A model generated the notes under the pieces. The model was not told where the DNA came from. It was given only the letters and a program-made list of their open reading frames with translations, and searched no databases. Of a DNA stretch of 64,000 bases, positions 17,348-26,275 are shown one piece after another; positions within the stretch are counted from its first letter, which is position 1, and each line of letters opens with the position of its first letter. The translations under genes and the position numbers were made by a program. Origin of the DNA: Marvinbryantia formatexigens (GTDB taxonomy: Bacteria > Bacillota > Clostridia > Oscillospirales > Ruminococcaceae); contig JAETPU010000007.1 in assembly GCA_021771035.1 (NCBI GenBank), positions 71,658 to 135,657 on the forward strand. Direction: 5' to 3'.

Positions 17348-19006
17348 TTGATTACATTTCACGGCAGAGGGATTTCCAAGGGGATTGTTTGGGGTCCTGT
17401 ATTTTTTGTGCGGCATAATCAAGCCGAGGCCTCCCAGCCGCAGGGGGATTTTAACGCCTACCAGGAAGTAGAGCGGTATCGCAGGGCCCGGGAACAGGTG
17501 TATGAGGAATTGGAGCAGGTGTTTCAAATGGCCTATGTGCGCTTTGGAAAGGAGCAGGCGGATATTTTCAGGGTGCACCAGGCCATGCTGGAGGATCAGG
17601 AGTTTATCAACTGTGCCGAGGGCTGTATCGTCAATGAGAGGATGTATGCCTCCCAGGGTGTGGCGACCGCCTGCAAGGTGTTTGAAAATATTTTTGCGCA
17701 GCTGCCCAACGAATACCTGCGGGAGCGTTCCGGCGATTTACGGGAGGTCACCGGCAAGGTGCTGCAGGCGCTTTCCGGCATCAGGAGCAGCTCCATTGCC
17801 CTGCCGGAATACCCGGTCATCGTGGCGGCGAAGGATTTATTGGCGGCGGATGTGGTCACCATGGATCCCAAGCGCATCCTGGGCTTTTTTACCAAGCACG
17901 GGGGCGCAACCTCCCACCTGGCCATTCTGGCCCGTACCATGTCGGTGCCCTTTGTCTCGGGAATTGGGGAGGATTTAGGCCGGATGCCCCAGGATATCCA
18001 GGCCCTGGTGGACGGTTCTCAGGGAACTGTGATCCTTGCCCCGTCCCAGCTGACGATTCGGGAATATTCTCAAAAAAAGCAGCAGCTTCTACAGAAACAG
18101 CAGCGCCTGGAACAGCTGCGAAGGAAGCCCTGCGTCACGAAGGACGGCACGCCCATCCATCTGTACGCGGACATCAGCCGCCCTGAGGAAATGGAGCGGG
18201 TGCTGCTGGACGGCGCCGAGGGGATTGGGATCTTCAGAAGCGAGTTTTTCTTCATGAATTATTCCTACTATCCGGATGAGGAGACGCAGTTCCGGTTTTA
18301 CCGCAGGCTGGTGCAGGGGATGCACGGGCGGCGCGTTGTGGTGCGTACGCTGGACGCCGGGGCGGATAAGCCCCTGAGCTATCTTCCGCTGGGCGAGCAG
18401 CCCAACCCTGCCCTGGGGATGCGGGCGGTGCGCCTTTCGCTGCGGGATCCCCAGCCGTTTGTTCAGCAGCTTCGGGCCCTGCTTCGGGCCGGCGCCTACG
18501 GAAACCTAAGCGCCATGGTCCCCATGGTCATCAGCGTTGGGGAGATGAAGCAGGTACGCGGGCTCTGGGAACGGGCCAAGCGGGAACTGGAGCAGGAGGG
18601 CCAGCTCTATGAGGAGCAGATGGAGCTGGGGGTGATGATTGAAACGCCCGCGGCCGCTATGACGGCGGATCTCCTGGCGCCCTATGCCGACTTTTTCAGC
18701 ATCGGCATGAATGATTTGACTCAATACACCTTGGCTGTGGACAGGACCAACCCGGAATTGGCCCAGGCCTACCAGCCCTCCCACCCGGCGGTGCTGCGCC
18801 TGATAGAATCCTGCGTTGAGCAGGCAAGACGGGCCAACATCCCGGTGCAGGTATGCGGAACCCTGTCCCAGAAGGTTTTAGTGGAAAAATTAGCGCGGCT
18901 GAAGGTGGACGCCATCACGGCGCCCCCCGGTGAGCTTCTGGAACGCAAGGCGCTGATCCGCTCCCTGGACTTGAGTGAACCAGGCTTTGCGAAGGCGCAG
19001 CCTTAA
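17348..19006 (+). CDS. ptsI: Phosphoenolpyruvate--protein phosphotransferase (PTS enzyme I)
   Basis: Enzyme I takes the phosphate of PEP onto a histidine and passes it to HPr, feeding all PTS sugar uptake. The 552-residue protein has the helical HPr-binding N-domain, the phospho-histidine motif GGATSHLAILAR (H190), and the PEP-binding barrel with DAGADKPLSYL, FFSIGMNDLTQYTLAVDR and the active-site cysteine in VCG (C503). The TTG start follows GGGGGGAT; the promoter lies within the longer open frame, so an earlier start is excluded. No ptsH or EII gene lies nearby, so the gene is isolated. Confidence 0.95.
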   Translation: MITFHGRGISKGIVWGPVFFVRHNQAEASQPQGDFNAYQEVERYRRAREQVYEELEQVFQMAYVRFGKEQADIFRVHQAMLEDQEFINCAEGCIVNERMYASQGVATACKVFENIFAQLPNEYLRERSGDLREVTGKVLQALSGIRSSSIALPEYPVIVAAKDLLAADVVTMDPKRILGFFTKHGGATSHLAILARTMSVPFVSGIGEDLGRMPQDIQALVDGSQGTVILAPSQLTIREYSQKKQQLLQKQQRLEQLRRKPCVTKDGTPIHLYADISRPEEMERVLLDGAEGIGIFRSEFFFMNYSYYPDEETQFRFYRRLVQGMHGRRVVVRTLDAGADKPLSYLPLGEQPNPALGMRAVRLSLRDPQPFVQQLRALLRAGAYGNLSAMVPMVISVGEMKQVRGLWERAKRELEQEGQLYEEQMELGVMIETPAAAMTADLLAPYADFFSIGMNDLTQYTLAVDRTNPELAQAYQPSHPAVLRLIESCVEQARRANIPVQVCGTLSQKVLVEKLARLKVDAITAPPGELLERKALIRSLDLSEPGFAKAQP

Positions 19007-19082
19007 AGGCGCGCGGAGCCCTGTTCCGGGATAGGCTGTGAGGATTAGGAACTCTCTTTCCAGCAGCGGAAAGGGCGAGCAA

Positions 19083-19121
19083 AAGAAAAAGCAGCACGGC
19101 AAACAGAGCCGCGCTGCTTTC
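19083..19121 (-). terminator. Terminator of the VOC-family gene
   Basis: On the - strand AGCAGCGCGGCTC pairs with GCCGTGCTGCT, followed by a TTTTTCTTTT run. It may also stop ptsI readthrough from the other side. Confidence 0.8.
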
Positions 19122-19145
19122 GTGTGTAAAGATGATTCCCGACGG

Positions 19146-19517
19146 TTACGCCTTGGCCGGGACGATCTCCAGCCAGTAGCCGTCCGGATCCTCGATGAAG
19201 TAGATCCCCATGGATTTGTTTTCAAAACAGATACAGCCCATCTCCTGGTGCAGGTTCCAGGCGGCTTCAAATTCCGGGGCCGTAAAGGCCAGATGGATTT
19301 CGTTATCTCCCAGGTCGTAGGGCTCGGTGCGATCCGCAAGCCAGGTGAGCTCCAGCTCATAGGAATCCTGTTCATCCGTCAGGTAAACCAGCTGAAAGCT
19401 CTTGTCCTCAGGCTCATACCGGCGCTTGATGCGCAGCCCCAGGGCTTTTTGGTAGAAATCCAGGCTTTTGTTCAAATCAAAGACGTTCAGGTTGTTGTGG
19501 GCAAATGTAAAATTCAT
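19146..19517 (-). CDS. VOC family protein (glyoxalase I-like)
   Basis: The 123-residue protein has the paired beta-alpha-beta-beta-beta modules of the vicinal oxygen chelate fold. N-terminal FAHNNLNVFDLNKSLDFYQK, the GLRIKRR segment and the C-terminal MGIYFIEDPDGYWLEIVP match lactoylglutathione lyase-like proteins. Candidate metal ligands are H7, E55 (YELELTW), H75 (IHLAF) and E118 (WLEIV). The likely role is methylglyoxal detoxification or a related reaction. ATG 19517 follows GGGAGGAAAA. Confidence 0.88.
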   Translation of the reverse strand: MNFTFAHNNLNVFDLNKSLDFYQKALGLRIKRRYEPEDKSFQLVYLTDEQDSYELELTWLADRTEPYDLGDNEIHLAFTAPEFEAAWNLHQEMGCICFENKSMGIYFIEDPDGYWLEIVPAKA

Positions 19518-19712
19518 ACGATTTTCCTCCCGCGCCCATGCAGATTCGGCATGAACAGACGAATTTCCGGCATTTTTTACGATATACTAAGGGGAAGGCG
19601 GCCCTAACAGGGCCGGTGTTGCTGCGGCTGAACCGTATGGCGGCACAGCAAAACAGTACCTTGTTCAACGATTCTAGTATATCGGCTCCGGGGAGGATTT
19701 GCAAGGGATTTC

Positions 19713-20033
19713 TCAGCTGATATAGTCCTCGATGCGGTTCACCAGCTCAGAATAGCTGTGGACGGTGACGCCGGAGGTGGACAGCTGGCGCTGATCATAT
19801 TCGGGCAGCAGGCTTGTGAAGGTTTCCAGTACCATAAAGGGCTTGGCTTCCCCGGATTTATACACGGAGACGTGCCCGTTATAGTCCCGGATTTGATAGG
19901 CTGTTTCCTGTTGGATCGGAGTTTCAGAATTGGACTGGGAAACGCTCTGGGGCTTCGAGCATACAATCAGGGAGACGCTCAGCAGAATTACGAGAATCAA
20001 ACTGAATACGGTGACGGGAATCGTTGATTTCAT
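19713..20033 (-). CDS. Small membrane-anchored protein with BofC-like C-terminal domain
   Basis: The 106-residue product has one N-terminal membrane helix (IPVTVFSLILVILLSVSLIV), a Ser/Gln-rich linker, and a C-terminal YQIRDYNGHVSVY/LLPEYDQRQL/SYSELVNRIEDY pattern. That pattern resembles the C-terminal domain of BofC-type and related Firmicutes proteins of unknown function. ATG 20033 follows AAGGAG at a good distance; the frame's extra 11 codons to 20066 are not needed. It is probably secreted or anchored outside the membrane. Confidence 0.7.
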   Translation of the reverse strand: MKSTIPVTVFSLILVILLSVSLIVCSKPQSVSQSNSETPIQQETAYQIRDYNGHVSVYKSGEAKPFMVLETFTSLLPEYDQRQLSTSGVTVHSYSELVNRIEDYIS

Positions 20034-20331
20034 GGTTTTCAGCTCCTTAAAACACGCATTGCCCATTGGCCGGCCTTGTGATTAAAAGGCTTATCGGCGC
20101 GGCAAATGGGGAACGGCGTATCGCTATAGTCAGCATTAGTATGGCCCGAAGCCGGACGGGCTATGCGGATTGTAAGATTTTCTTTTGCTTTTATTCACAC
20201 TTTTTCATCCATTTATGTTATAATGATTAAAGTTGTTGCCAAAAGTAAACTGGAAGCAACATCCATATTAGACAGGCTTCTAGGTGAAGAAATCGATTCA
20301 AAGAACTGTCTTACGGGAACGTTCCTACTGC

Positions 20332-20417
20332 CCGAAAACCAAAACACAGCAGGGGATTGCCTGCTGCGCGCCAGGGCTCCCCATAATGGGGCCTCGCTGC
20401 CTGGATGGGGTTTTCGG
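20332..20417 (+). promoter_or_regulatory. Folded leader (three-way junction) upstream of mrcA
   Basis: CCGAAAACC at 20332-20340 pairs perfectly with GGTTTTCGG at 20409-20417. The closed region holds two hairpins: CAGCAGG/CCTGCTG (20347-20366), and CCAGG/CCTGG (20371-20404) capped by CCCCA/TGGGG. It ends 15 bases before the AAAGGAGG of the penicillin-binding protein gene. TATAAT at 20219-20224 could start the transcript, though its -35 is poor. No T-run follows, so any control would act on translation or RNA stability. No known riboswitch class is recognised. Confidence 0.55.
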
Positions 20418-20449
20418 CGAAGGGAAAGAATAAAGGAGGCGAACACTGG

Positions 20450-22810
20450 ATGCGCACAGCGAAAACAAACAGTGCTTCAAAACCAAACAAGCCGAAGCCG
20501 GAACACACTCCCAACAAGGTGGGAAAGGCCTTTGCAACAGCGGGCCGGGTGCTTGCCGGATCGTTTTTGGTTTTAGTGATTTCCGGGTGTATCGTGTTGA
20601 GTGTCCTGACTGTTTATGTACTCAATTTGATCAATACGGAATCCGAATATGATCTGCGCCGTTTGGAACTCAACTACACAACGATTATCTATGCCATGGA
20701 TGAAAATGACGAGCCCTATGAGCTGCAGCGGCTTCACAGTGAGGAAAACCGGATTTGGGTGGATATTGAACAGATGCCCAAGGCGCTGCAGGATGCGGCT
20801 GTCGCCGGTGAGGACAAGCGCTTTTACGAGCACCACGGCGTGGACTGGATCAGAACGGTAAAGGCCTTTTTAACCTTTATGGATCCCACTGCCAGCGGGG
20901 TTCAGGGCGGCTCCACCATCACCCAGCAGCTGATTAAAAACATCAGCGGCGAGGACAAGGTGAGTATTGACCGAAAGGTCAAGGAAATTTTCCGCGCCAT
21001 TAAAATGAGCAACAGCTATACCAAGGAGGAGGTCTTGGAGGCCTATCTGAACACCATTCACCTGGGCAATAATACCAACGGCGTTCAGGCGGCTGCCAAC
21101 CTGTATTTTGATAAGGATGTCAGCGAACTGGATATCGCGGAATCCGCGGCGCTGATTGCAATTACCCAGAACCCGGTGAAGAATGATTTGTTCCGGAATC
21201 CGGATAACAACAAGGTTCGCCAGACCTATATCCTGGGGGAAATGCTCAGCCAGGGCAAGATTACGCAGAAGGAATACGACGAGGCAGTGGCCGAGGAGCT
21301 GAACATTGCCACCCAGAAGGCCGAGCAGGAGGCGCAGGATGTCCAGAGCTGGTTTGTAGATAACCTGATGGATGAGGTTATGGACGATCTGGTGGAGAAA
21401 AAAGGATATGAGCGCTCCTATGCCTACAAGCAGCTCACCACAGGCGGCCTGCGCATCTATTCCACTGTGGATCAGGAGATGCAGGACTACCTGGAGGAAA
21501 AATATGAGGATGATTCCACCTTCCCCACAGTTTCCAAGCTGACAAAGAACGGTAAGCTCACCAAGGAGCAGCCGGAGTCAGCTATGGTGATTATGGATTT
21601 GGAGGGCAATGTGAAGGCCATGGTGGGCGGACGCGGCGAAAAGGAGGGCGCGCGGCTGTATAACCGTGCGGTGAACCCCCGGTCGCCGGGATCCTCTATC
21701 AAGCCGATTGCCACCTACGGGCAGGCCATCGATATGAACATGATCACCTTTTCCTCCCTGATTACCGACCAGAAAATCAATATCAACGGCTGGTCGCCCA
21801 ACAACCACTACAGCGGCTTTTTAGGGCCCATCACCGTGGACGAGGCGATTCAGCGCTCCTGCAACACCGTGGCGGCACAGGTGATGCAGAAGCTCACGCC
21901 CCAGGTATGCTACGATTTTCTCACCAATAAGCTGGGGTTCACCACCCTGACGGAATCGGACATCGGGCCGTCTCCCATGGCTATCGGATCGATGACCAAC
22001 GGCGTCACCGTTTTGGAAATGACGGCGGCCTACCAGATGTTCGGAAACGGCGGGCTGTACTATGAGCCCCGCTCCTATACCAAAATTCTGGACAGCGACG
22101 GCAATATCATTTTGGAAAAGAACAACGCCCCGGTTCGGGCGCTGGCCTCGGATACTGCCACAGTGATGAACCAGTTGCTGCAGAATGTGGTGAAGGGCCG
22201 CTATGGAACCGGTTCGGGCGCCAGCCTGGGCGGAATGCCGGTTGCCGGAAAAACCGGCACCACCGACAACGACTATGACCAGTGGTTTGTGGGCCTTACC
22301 CCATACTATGTGGCAGGCGTATGGATGGGTTACGATCAAAACGCGACGATCAAATACAACCGGTATCCGCCGCCAATCGTCTGGAAGAATGTGATGTCCG
22401 GCATCCACGGGGATCTCAAGGTGAAGAATTTCCCCTATGACGACAGTGTGGTGCGCAAGGATTACTGTTTGGAATCCGGCGATTTGGCCACCGATAAGTG
22501 TGAAAAGACAGCCACCGGCTATTATCGGAAGAGCAATATTCCGCCCACCTGTACGGAATGTGACGGGAGTTCCAATGAGGAAGAGGAGACACCGGTAGTG
22601 GATTCCACCTCCAAGGGTGAGCCCTCCTCCAGCAGTTCCTCCTCACAGAGTTCCAGTAGTTCTTCTTCTGGCTCCTCCTCCGGATCCAGTTCCTCCTCGA
22701 GCTCGGGCTCCAGTTCTTCTTCCAGTTCCGGCTCCAGCTCCTCTTCAGGTTCTTCCAGCTCTTCGGGGAGCTCCGGTTCCTCAGATTCTGACAAGAATCC
22801 CTCGAAATAA
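20450..22810 (+). CDS. Class A penicillin-binding protein (PBP1A type)
   Basis: Bifunctional peptidoglycan glycosyltransferase/transpeptidase. The 786-residue protein has a cytoplasmic Lys/Pro-rich tail, one membrane helix (about 34-60), and the GT51 domain with EDKRFYEHHG (E121) and GGSTITQQLIKN (153-164). The transpeptidase has SSIK (S415-K418), SCN near 470 and KTGT (601-604). A roughly 60-residue tail is almost pure Ser with a few Gly and probably spans the wall as a flexible linker. ATG 20450 follows AAAGGAGG at 20432-20439, and the leader hairpins fill the longer open frame. No cotranscribed partner follows. Confidence 0.94.
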   Translation: MRTAKTNSASKPNKPKPEHTPNKVGKAFATAGRVLAGSFLVLVISGCIVLSVLTVYVLNLINTESEYDLRRLELNYTTIIYAMDENDEPYELQRLHSEENRIWVDIEQMPKALQDAAVAGEDKRFYEHHGVDWIRTVKAFLTFMDPTASGVQGGSTITQQLIKNISGEDKVSIDRKVKEIFRAIKMSNSYTKEEVLEAYLNTIHLGNNTNGVQAAANLYFDKDVSELDIAESAALIAITQNPVKNDLFRNPDNNKVRQTYILGEMLSQGKITQKEYDEAVAEELNIATQKAEQEAQDVQSWFVDNLMDEVMDDLVEKKGYERSYAYKQLTTGGLRIYSTVDQEMQDYLEEKYEDDSTFPTVSKLTKNGKLTKEQPESAMVIMDLEGNVKAMVGGRGEKEGARLYNRAVNPRSPGSSIKPIATYGQAIDMNMITFSSLITDQKININGWSPNNHYSGFLGPITVDEAIQRSCNTVAAQVMQKLTPQVCYDFLTNKLGFTTLTESDIGPSPMAIGSMTNGVTVLEMTAAYQMFGNGGLYYEPRSYTKILDSDGNIILEKNNAPVRALASDTATVMNQLLQNVVKGRYGTGSGASLGGMPVAGKTGTTDNDYDQWFVGLTPYYVAGVWMGYDQNATIKYNRYPPPIVWKNVMSGIHGDLKVKNFPYDDSVVRKDYCLESGDLATDKCEKTATGYYRKSNIPPTCTECDGSSNEEEETPVVDSTSKGEPSSSSSSSQSSSSSSSGSSSGSSSSSSSGSSSSSSSGSSSSSGSSSSSGSSGSSDSDKNPSK

Positions 22811-22832
22811 ATAGGGCGTCCTCAGCCCCAAA

Positions 22833-22870
22833 TAGGCCCCCCGCGGCTTTAGCCGCGGGGGGCCTTGACA
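22833..22870. terminator. Bidirectional terminator between mrcA and the AraC gene
   Basis: Very GC-rich perfect stem (AGGCCCCCCGCGGCT with AGCCGCGGGGGGCCT) in the convergent gap. T-runs are short and offset (TGACATTTTT on +, TATTT on -). Confidence 0.75.
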
Positions 22871-22951
22871 TTTTTCACTGAAATGGAAGAGGAACGGCGG
22901 ATAAGCTCCGATGGAATTGCCGCAGAGGAACCGGAGCGCCCCAACCTTCCA

Positions 22952-23791
22952 CTATTCCCGTCCCATGGATTTGAGCATTCTGCGCCGGTAGATGCTGGGC
23001 GGCTCGCCCATGTGCTGTTTAAAATAACGGGAAAAGTAAAACTGATCCGTAAAGCCCAGTTCGTCGGAGATGTCCCGCAGGGATAAGCTGCTTGCCAGGA
23101 GCATTTGGCAGCACTGCTTGAGCAGGAGCTCGTCAAGATAGCTTCCCAAAGTCTCGCCGGTCTGGGCTTTGAATTTTTTGGCCAGCGTGCTCTCTGAGAC
23201 GTTCAGGCGCTTTGCCAGGGAGCGCACGTTATTTTTGGCGTTCACCGGGCTTGCGGCCATGGAAAACAGGCGCTGCAGAAGCCTGGAATAGGTTGGGGAG
23301 GGAAAGGCGTTTGGCTGCATCTTTTGAACTAATTGGCAGACATCCCGCACAAGCTCGCTCTGGATATGCAGCACGCTGAGAATGCCCTGGGATTCATAGA
23401 GGCTCCGCATTTGCTGCGCCCGCCCGGCGGGACAGGGCAGGATGCAGCAGGTGGGATATCCGCTGAGGAGATCCAGCCCGCTGGGGAGGGTGACATTCAC
23501 ATGGAAATACACCTTTTCCAGATGGCTGGAGCAGCTGTAGTGGTGAAGCATCCCGGCGGGGATTAGGCAGAGGTTCTCCGGCACCAGCCGGACCGTCTGC
23601 AGAGAGGTTCCCTGCTCGGACACGGTCTCGATGGTCCCCGAACCGCCCAGGATATAGTAGAGCCTGGAAAATGGGGAGCGGATGTTCTTTCCGGACCATC
23701 TTTCGTCCAGATAGGCACAGCCGCTGTCCACAATCTGGATGTGAACGGTGCTGGCGAGGTAGTCCAATTCCATATTTTTTTCAATACGCAT
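22952..23791 (-). CDS. AraC family transcriptional regulator
   Basis: A 279-residue regulator with an N-terminal cupin-like sensor half (SRLYYILGGSGTIET, LCLIPAGMLHHYSC) and a C-terminal pair of helix-turn-helices (RSLAKRLNVSESTLAKKFKAQ; LRDISDELGFTDQFYFSRYFKQHMGEPPSIYRR). It is divergent from a GH29 fucosidase gene about 310 bp away, so it probably senses a sugar and controls that gene. ATG 23791 has GGAG about 10 bases upstream; the longer frame to 23845 lacks a binding site. Confidence 0.9.
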   Translation of the reverse strand: MRIEKNMELDYLASTVHIQIVDSGCAYLDERWSGKNIRSPFSRLYYILGGSGTIETVSEQGTSLQTVRLVPENLCLIPAGMLHHYSCSSHLEKVYFHVNVTLPSGLDLLSGYPTCCILPCPAGRAQQMRSLYESQGILSVLHIQSELVRDVCQLVQKMQPNAFPSPTYSRLLQRLFSMAASPVNAKNNVRSLAKRLNVSESTLAKKFKAQTGETLGSYLDELLLKQCCQMLLASSLSLRDISDELGFTDQFYFSRYFKQHMGEPPSIYRRRMLKSMGRE

Positions 23792-23851
23792 ATCCCGACT
23801 TCTCCATATTTTTACCGTATTTCTGCATTTGCTTTTCTCACTCAAGGCGTT

Positions 23852-23871
23852 ATACTCTGCTTATAGAGTAT
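23852..23871. promoter_or_regulatory. Inverted repeat in the AraC/fucosidase divergent region
   Basis: ATACTC (23852-23857) and GAGTAT (23866-23871) flank an 8-base centre. Its place between divergent genes fits an operator, but AraC proteins usually bind direct repeats, so this is tentative. Confidence 0.35.
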
Positions 23872-24105
23872 TTGCTGTAAAAACCTGTGGCAGGTTCAGC
23901 GCAGGCAGTCCTTCTCCCAGCGGGAACCGGCAGCTTCCGGCAAACAGCCGGCAGTTCGGGGACGTGCATGGCTTTGGTTCCTGCCCGGTAAAACTCAGAA
24001 TAACAGTAAACTCGTGCCGATACTCTCAGTAACAGGGGTCGCGGGCGCTTGTACCGGCTGTTTTTCTGGTTTTATTTGTTTCTATTACAGCAGAAGGAGG
24101 AGCAT

Positions 24106-25416
24106 ATGTCAAGCTACGTTACCAAGAAAACACCGGGAGATACCAGCTGGTTCGTCCATGACCGTTTTGGAATGTTTATCCACTTTGGGCTGTATGCCAT
24201 GCCCGCCCGCCATGAGTGGGTGAAAAACCGGGAGGAGACTCCCGAGGAGGTGTACGAGCGGTATTTTACATATTTTAACCCGGACCTGTACGACCCCAGG
24301 GAATGGGCAAAACAGGCCAAGGCTGCCGGGATGAAATATGCCGTGCTCACCACCAAGCACCATGAGGGGTTCTGCCTGTTTGACAGCCAGTATACCGACT
24401 ATAAGAGCACCAATACCCCCTTTGGGCGGGATCTGGTCCGGGAATATGTGGATGCGTTCCGCGCAGAAGGGCTCCATGTGGGCTTTTACTATTCTCTGAT
24501 TGACTGGCACCACCCGGATTTCCCCATTGATCCCTTCCATCCCCGCCGGGACGATCCGGACGCGCTGGAGCAAAACGAAGGCCGGGATGTTCACCGGTAC
24601 GCGGAATATATGCGCAACCAGGTGCGGGAGCTCTTGACCAATTATGGAAAGATCGATATCCTCTGGTTTGATTTCTCCTATTCCCAGCTCAAGGGCGAGG
24701 GGGAAAAATCCTGGCAGGTTGGAAAGGGCAAGGACGACTGGGAGGCCGAGAAGCTCCTGGCCCTGGCACGGGAGCTGCAGCCCCACATCATCATCGACAA
24801 CCGTACGGAGATTGACCAGGACATCTGGACTCCGGAACAATATCAGCCCACCGAGTGGGTGCGCCATCCCGAGACGGGAGAACTGGTCACCTGGGAGGCC
24901 TGCCAGACCTTTTCCGGCTCCTGGGGCTATTACCGGGATGAGATGACCTGGAAATCCCCGGAAATGCTCCTGAGAATGCTGATTAATACCGTGGCGCTGG
25001 GCGGCAACCTGATTATGAACGTGGGCCCCACCGCCCGCGGCTATCTGGATGAACGTGCCCAGAGTGCGCTGCAGGTGTATGCGGACTGGATGAAATACAA
25101 CAGCCGTTCCATCTATGGCTGCACGATGGCCGAGCCGGAGTTCACGGCTCCCGCGGACTGCCGGCTGACCCAGAGCCAGGATGGAAAGCGCCTGTATCTC
25201 CATCTGTTTGCCTATCCGTTTTTACATCTGTCGGTGAAGGGCCTGAAGGGCAAGGTGAAGTATGCCCAGTTCCTGCACGACGGCAGTGAAATTCTGGTGG
25301 ACGACCAGGTGGGCGGGTTCGGGACCACTCAGGAGAGCGGCGACGAAGCGGTGTTCCATCTGCCGGCGGTAAAGCCCAACTGCCTGGTGCCGGTTATCGA
25401 GGTGTTCCTGGACTAA
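24106..25416 (+). CDS. Alpha-L-fucosidase, glycoside hydrolase family 29
   Basis: Retaining exo-enzyme that removes terminal fucose. The 436-residue protein opens with WFVHDRFGMFIHFGLYAMPARHEWV, and continues with YAVLTTKHHEGFCLFDS and GFYYSLIDWHHPDF. ILWFDFS holds the likely nucleophile Asp189, and a NVGPTARGYLDERAQ block follows; all are GH29 hallmarks. A C-terminal beta domain completes it. There is no signal peptide, so it should act in the cytoplasm on imported oligosaccharides. ATG 24106 follows AGAAGGAGGAG. It is divergent from the AraC regulator and ends before a strong terminator, so it is a one-gene unit. Confidence 0.93.
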   Translation: MSSYVTKKTPGDTSWFVHDRFGMFIHFGLYAMPARHEWVKNREETPEEVYERYFTYFNPDLYDPREWAKQAKAAGMKYAVLTTKHHEGFCLFDSQYTDYKSTNTPFGRDLVREYVDAFRAEGLHVGFYYSLIDWHHPDFPIDPFHPRRDDPDALEQNEGRDVHRYAEYMRNQVRELLTNYGKIDILWFDFSYSQLKGEGEKSWQVGKGKDDWEAEKLLALARELQPHIIIDNRTEIDQDIWTPEQYQPTEWVRHPETGELVTWEACQTFSGSWGYYRDEMTWKSPEMLLRMLINTVALGGNLIMNVGPTARGYLDERAQSALQVYADWMKYNSRSIYGCTMAEPEFTAPADCRLTQSQDGKRLYLHLFAYPFLHLSVKGLKGKVKYAQFLHDGSEILVDDQVGGFGTTQESGDEAVFHLPAVKPNCLVPVIEVFLD

Positions 25417-25583
25417 GAGGAATTTTGATTCTTTCGTATTGGCGTCTCTGTCCGGTGTGTACCGAAAGGAAGCGCGGTACCCGTTTTTAAGATGGCTTTT
25501 CAGCGCCGGTGGACAATGCGGCTATGGTAAAATCTGCTGCAACAAGGAACCGTCGGAAGGCGCCCGTGTAGTTTATTCGGAAA

Positions 25584-25620
25584 AAAAGCCCTGAGGCCTG
25601 TCGGGCCTCAGGGCTTTTTG
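25584..25620 (+). terminator. Terminator downstream of the fucosidase gene
   Basis: AAAGCCCTGAGGCC pairs with GGCCTCAGGGCTTT around a 4-base loop, followed by T5. It lies about 170 bases after the stop. Confidence 0.9.
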
Positions 25621-26240
25621 CGTGATGGGAATGCTGCCGGGTTACGAGCGTACAGGCGTGTCTTGCTGGTATAAGGAAAATGGAGGAACCGCTGTTTTCT
25701 TTATGGACAGGCGAGGGGTTACCCCGCGGTGACAGCCAGCGAAAATCAAAGGGAAAAGCGTTTAAAAGGATTCAGGAACCTTGAGACACCCGGTCAAAGG
25801 CGGACAGTTTCCAACTGGACTGAAACCGGCACCGCTGCCGGCAGCTGCGGCACTCCCCCTACGTCTGGAATAGGCAGGGGGCGGTCTGCGCCAATAATGT
25901 CGCTGCTTGTATAGTTGGGGTATTGGATGAGGCGCTGTCCGGCTGTCCATCACCGGATGCCTTTATAATGGCGGGAAGTGAGCCCGAGCCGAAACTCCGG
26001 AGAAACCAGACACGGGAATTTGAAAGTCCGCCGGGGGCAGCAGCCGGTTTTCCGGAGTGGAACTTGGCGGGAAGGAGAGTCGGAGTATCGGCTTCCCATA
26101 GGAAAGAGGGCTTCATAGGGGGGAGACGGAAAAGAATTGGAGAAAAGAAATAGTATCTTTTTTTGATAATTTTCTATTGTTGTGCAAGTTCACCAAACAT
26201 AATCCGACTTTTTCTCTATAGGAGAATCCGGGCGGCTGCG
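25621..26240. other. Intergenic stretch, no gene recognised
   Basis: Short frames only, none with a convincing binding site or motif. An AT-rich part near 26150-26190 precedes the efflux operon promoter. Confidence 0.5.
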
Positions 26241-26269
26241 TTGTTTGAACTGGGAATGAATGGTATAAT
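26241..26269 (+). promoter_or_regulatory. Promoter of the efflux operon, built on a B-type repeat head
   Basis: TTGTTT at 26241-26246 and TATAAT at 26264-26269 are 17 bases apart, with the extended -10 TGG. The sequence from 26261 onward (TGGTATAATAATCTCACGCC, then GTAAACTGA) matches the start of the B repeat module at 45656 almost base for base. Confidence 0.75.
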
Positions 26270-26275
26270 AATCTC

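Noticed and set aside
22416..22871. Arg/Trp/Ser-rich - strand frames opposite the PBP tail
   Set aside because: They arise from reading the Ser-codon repeats in other frames.
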